From Desulfotomaculum sp. (GTDB lineage Bacteria > Bacillota > Desulfotomaculia > Desulfotomaculales > Ammonificaceae), in assembly GCA_012961725.1 (NCBI GenBank), contig DTYU01000260.1, forward strand, positions 1 through 9,241: 9,241 nt of DNA, in the 5' to 3' direction. The notes under the pieces are model-generated. The model was given only the letters and a program-made list of their open reading frames with translations. It was not told the DNA's origin and ran no database searches. Positions within the stretch are counted from its first letter, which is position 1. Each line of letters starts with the position of its first letter. Shown here one piece after another: positions 7,472 to 9,241 of the stretch. The translations under genes were made by a program, and so were the position numbers.

Positions 7472-7834
7472 GTGTCTTACGTACTTGTAATCGACGACGA
7501 AAAGCACATCTGCTGGTTGGTTGAAGAGGCGTTAACCGCCGCCGGATACAGGGTGAAAACGGCCATCAGGTGGCAGGAGGGCCTGAGGATGGCGGCAGGC
7601 GAGCCGCCGGCGCTTGTTTTGCTTGATTTAAAGCTGCCTGGAGCCGACGGGATAGACTTACCCAAAGAGATCGGGCGTTTGGCGCCGGGAGCGCCGATAA
7701 TAATCATGAGCGGAGAGGCCGGCACTTACGCCGACCCGAGCCGTTTTGCCGGCTGCCTTGTCAAACCCTTTAACCTGGAGGATTTGCGCCGCTTGGTGCA
7801 AAGAACGGTGCCGTTTTTGCCAGAAAGACCATAA
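7472..7834 (+). CDS. Spo0F-like single-domain response regulator
   Basis: This 120-residue protein is a lone CheY-type receiver with no output domain. All key residues are present: acidic pair D8/D9 in VIDDE, phospho-acceptor D52 in LLDLKLPGADGI, S80 in IIIMSG (the Thr/Ser switch) and K98 in VKPF. DLKLPGADGI matches Spo0F's DMKIPGMDGI closely, and the position between pyrG and the aldolase gene is that of spo0F in B. subtilis. That supports a phosphorelay carrier from sensor kinases towards Spo0A. The odd point is that S80 and K98 are 18 residues apart, against 22 in Spo0F, so the alpha4-beta5 region is shortened. The GTG start is set by GGAGGG (7461-7466), 5 nt upstream, inside the end of the membrane-protein gene. 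Receiver is certain; Spo0F orthology is likely but unproven. Confidence 0.85.
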   Translation: MSYVLVIDDEKHICWLVEEALTAAGYRVKTAIRWQEGLRMAAGEPPALVLLDLKLPGADGIDLPKEIGRLAPGAPIIIMSGEAGTYADPSRFAGCLVKPFNLEDLRRLVQRTVPFLPERP

Positions 7835-7846
7835 ATTACTTATATG
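7817..7846 (+). promoter_or_regulatory. Possible sigma-A promoter for the cysteine-rich protein gene
   Basis: TTGCCA (7817-7822) and TATATG (7841-7846) are 18 nt apart, matching 5/6 and 4/6 of the sigma-A consensus. The -35 lies in the last codons of the receiver gene. Transcription from here would make a leader of about 170 nt that contains the hairpins at 7852-8003. The match is weak, so read-through from upstream is equally possible. Confidence 0.3.
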
Positions 7847-7851
7847 CGTGC

Positions 7852-8003
7852 AGACAAAAAGGTGTCTTTGTTAGCAGGAGTTCGCTGCGTTGTAACGAAC
7901 TACAGCAAAAAGCGGCTTTTGCAGGCATATCGAAGTGAACTCTTAGCGCCAGCCTTTGGTTTCGCCGGTGCTACAGGCTGTTTCGGGATGGCCGGGTGAA
8001 ACC
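7852..8003 (+). other. Hairpin-rich leader before the cysteine-rich protein gene
   Basis: The non-coding gap 7835-8021 holds four inverted repeats: AGACA/TGTCT (7852-7856 with 7863-7867); GTTCG/CGAAC (7880-7884 with 7896-7900); GCAAAAAG/CTTTTGC with a small bulge (7905-7912 with 7916-7922); and a 9-bp stem GGTTTCGCC/GGTGAAACC with one G·T (7958-7966 with 7995-8003) enclosing a 28-nt loop. The last stem ends 2 nt before the GAGGAGG ribosome site. I recognise no known riboswitch or tRNA consensus. It may be a structured 5' leader, or may hold no more structure than chance; not decided here. Confidence 0.4.
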
Positions 8004-8021
8004 TTGAGGAGGTCAGGAATT

Positions 8022-8696
8022 ATGGTTGTTCCCACCGATACAGTAATCGCGTTGCGCTGTCCTGACTGTGGGAGGTTGGAACTCTTTCACCTTTCCCGCT
8101 TCTCCGTCTCAAAGAGGAAGCCCGGAAGGGTCATCTGTTCGTGCGGCGTGGAAAAGGCCAGGGTTTCAACGCGGGACCATGTTACATACAGCCTGGATAT
8201 AGAGTGCACGATTTGTGACTTGCGCCACGACTACCAGCTTTCCGGGAAAAAGATCTGGTCGGCGGATGTCACGCCGCTAATGTGCTTAGAAACCGGTTTG
8301 GAACTCGGCAGCATAGGACCCAGGGATAAGGTGCGGGCCACCATTCAGACATACCAGGAAGAGCTTGAGTCGCTGATCGAGGAACTTGGGGGACCGGGTT
8401 ATTTTTCCAATCCAGATGTGATGTTTGAGGTGCTCAACTATCTGCAGGAGATGGCCGACGAGGGCGGCATTTTTTGTCCTTGCGGGAAAAACAGGATAGA
8501 GCTTGAGGTTTTACCCGACCGCTTGGAGCTGCGTTGCAAGAACTGCGATCGAATAACGATCATTTATGCTGAGACAGAAGAGGATTTCGTTCATCTGCAG
8601 GAGCTTCCGGCAATCGAACTCTCCCGGCTTGGCTTCTCGAACTTGGATAATCTCACGCGGGGCAAGAAAAGAGGCATCAAGAGGGATAATAAGTAG
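8022..8696 (+). CDS. Cysteine-rich protein with mirrored zinc-ribbon-like clusters
   Basis: I do not recognise this 224-residue protein. It is soluble, with no signal or membrane segment. The N-terminal cluster is C13-PD-C16 followed by C39-S-C41. The C-terminal cluster is the mirror order, C152-P-C154 followed by C172-KN-C175. Between them, C62-TI-C65, H69 and C88 could form a third site. Each cluster sits among short beta-like strands, as in zinc ribbons, and residues ~103-122 form an acidic helix that may be coiled. A basic tail (RGKKRGIKRDNK) could contact nucleic acid. Zinc binding is inferred from cysteine spacing; function is unknown. The ATG is set by GAGGAGG (8006-8012) at 9 nt; an in-frame TTG at 7956 would add 22 residues but has no comparable site and lies in the leader stem. 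It sits between the Spo0F-like gene and the aldolase gene, where B. subtilis has nothing. Confidence 0.8.
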   Translation: MVVPTDTVIALRCPDCGRLELFHLSRFSVSKRKPGRVICSCGVEKARVSTRDHVTYSLDIECTICDLRHDYQLSGKKIWSADVTPLMCLETGLELGSIGPRDKVRATIQTYQEELESLIEELGGPGYFSNPDVMFEVLNYLQEMADEGGIFCPCGKNRIELEVLPDRLELRCKNCDRITIIYAETEEDFVHLQELPAIELSRLGFSNLDNLTRGKKRGIKRDNK

Positions 8697-8795
8697 GATC
8701 CCAGAACGGTTTGCGTATTTACGAAGTTACTTTAGGCAATTTAACATTAGCGTTGTAAAGGCGCTCTTATGTGCTGCTACTTGAATAGGGAAATC

Positions 8796-8907
8796 TCATT
8801 GCAAAATGTAAATATCAAATTGCAAAAGGCAAAATTCCAACAGGCGTTTTAAGTAAACCTCTTTGTTATTTTGCATTTTTCGTTTTGCACTTTGCATTTT
8901 GCATTGA
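8796..8907 (+). repeat. Large imperfect palindrome of 7-bp units (TGCAAAA / TTTTGCA)
   Basis: The left arm holds five consecutive heptamers, TGCAAAA, TGTAAAT, ATCAAAT, TGCAAAA and GGCAAAA (8800-8834). The right arm holds TTTTGCA, TTTTTCG, TTTTGCA, CTTTGCA and TTTTGCA (8869-8903). The 40-nt arms 8796-8835 and 8868-8907 are complementary at about 31 of 40 positions, around a 32-nt loop. The element fills most of the 261-nt gap between the cysteine-rich gene and the aldolase gene and is far more A/T-rich than its surroundings. The rest of the gap (8697-8795) shows no gene and only a 4-bp AGCG/CGCT hairpin at 8749-8765. Function unknown. Confidence 0.8.
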
Positions 8908-8910
8908 GTA

Positions 8911-8936
8911 GTTGCGCAGTTGTGCAGACGTATAAT
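8911..8936 (+). promoter_or_regulatory. Aldolase promoter: TATAAT box with upstream octamer repeat
   Basis: TATAAT at 8931-8936 is a perfect -10 hexamer, 10 nt before the GGAGG (8947-8951) of the aldolase gene, implying a leader of only about 15 nt. No good -35 exists at 16-18 nt spacing. In its place lie two tandem octamers, GTTGCGCA (8911-8918) and GTTGTGCA (8919-8926), which could be a regulator site. The -10 is convincing; the repeat's role is inferred. Confidence 0.55.
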
Positions 8937-8957
8937 TCCTGCTTATGGAGGAAAGAG

Positions 8958-9241
8958 ATGCCCTTAGTTACTGCCGAGCGTCTCTTGAAGGCAGCAGCGG
9001 ATGGCGGCTATGCTGTTGGCGCCTTCAACTGTAACAACATGGAGATCGTTCAGGCGATCATTGCTGCGGCAGAGGCGGAGGATGCACCGGTCATTCTTCA
9101 GGCGAGTCAGGGGGCGATCAAATACGCCGGGCTCGGTTACATCGCCGCGATGGCAAAGAGCGCTATTGAACAGACCTACATTCCGGTGGCCCTGCATCTC
9201 GATCACGGTACAAGCTTCGAACAGGTTGTACGGTGTATTGC
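8958..9241 (+). CDS. fba: Class II fructose-bisphosphate aldolase, 5' part
   Basis: This gene runs off the window; about 94 codons are present of an expected ~285-310. The enzyme splits or forms fructose 1,6-bisphosphate from dihydroxyacetone phosphate and glyceraldehyde 3-phosphate in the cytoplasm and needs a metal ion. The visible part shows the class II start MPLVTAERLLKAA, the GAFNCNNMEI strand (21-30), the ILQASQGAIKYAG stretch (46-58), and HLDHG (80-84), which carries the catalytic aspartate D82 and zinc ligand H83. GGAGG (8947-8951) lies 6 nt before the ATG. Linkage to a Spo0F-like gene matches spo0F-fbaA in B. subtilis, though here a cysteine-rich gene and a palindrome intervene and a separate TATAAT box is present. 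A tagatose-bisphosphate aldolase of the same family cannot be ruled out without the 3' half. Confidence 0.93.
   Translation, partial: MPLVTAERLLKAAADGGYAVGAFNCNNMEIVQAIIAAAEAEDAPVILQASQGAIKYAGLGYIAAMAKSAIEQTYIPVALHLDHGTSFEQVVRCI

Noticed and set aside
7709..7768. A frameshift or small deletion error in the receiver gene
   Set aside because: D52, S80 and K98 motifs on both sides stay in one frame, so the shortening is in frame and the gene looks intact.
7852..7874. AGACA/TGTCT hairpin with TTTGTT as terminator of the receiver gene
   Set aside because: The stem has only 5 bp with two G-C pairs and a poor T-tract, too weak to call.
7956..8021. A 22-residue N-terminal extension of the cysteine-rich protein from a TTG
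   Set aside because: The ATG at 8022 has a strong GAGGAGG at 9 nt; the extension has no ribosome site and would be coded within the leader stem.
8566..8784. A 72-aa + strand frame overlapping the end of the cysteine-rich gene
   Set aside because: It is out of frame with a well-supported gene, has no ribosome site and ends in the A/T-rich gap.
8796..8907. CRISPR array or transposon end
   Set aside because: Units are 7 bp and contiguous without spacers; no transposase gene or target-site duplication is visible beside it.

Overview
The window looks like chromosomal core from a moderately G+C-rich, spore-forming Firmicute of the Desulfotomaculum/Pelotomaculum (Peptococcaceae) or related thermophilic clostridial type. 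This is inferred from four things: strong AGGAGG-type ribosome sites; many GTG starts; a gene order that parallels the Bacillus subtilis ywiB-argS and pyrG-spo0F-fbaA neighbourhoods; and a Spo0F-like single-domain receiver beside the class II aldolase. All supported genes are on the + strand. No mobile element, CRISPR array, tRNA or rRNA was seen.

Layout. (1) 46-1757: an Lrp/AsnC regulator overlaps a class I/II aminotransferase by 4 nt, like the B. subtilis alaR-alaT pair. An intrinsic terminator closes the unit at about 1847-1882. (2) 1889-1938: a compact imperfect palindrome built from 7-bp units ends just before the ribosome site of the next gene. (3) 1952-5695: a tight operon of a DUF1934 (YwiB-like) protein, argS and pyrG, with a 1-nt gap and then a 4-nt overlap. 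(4) 5746-7834: an SppA-like signal peptide peptidase, a polytopic Yip1-family membrane protein and a Spo0F-like receiver with an unusually short alpha4 region. (5) 7835-8696: a hairpin-rich leader and an unrecognised cysteine-rich protein whose zinc-ribbon-like halves are mirrored. (6) 8796-8907: a second, larger palindrome of 7-bp units with a different sequence. (7) 8958-end: the 5' part of a class II fructose-bisphosphate aldolase gene behind a TATAAT box.

Working together. Most genes are housekeeping: amino-acid transamination, Arg-tRNA charging, CTP synthesis, membrane peptide clean-up and glycolysis/gluconeogenesis. The receiver probably feeds a sporulation phosphorelay. The least explained elements are the two heptamer palindromes, the mirrored-cysteine protein with its structured leader, and the shortened receiver. 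The sequence shows no clear new multi-gene system.
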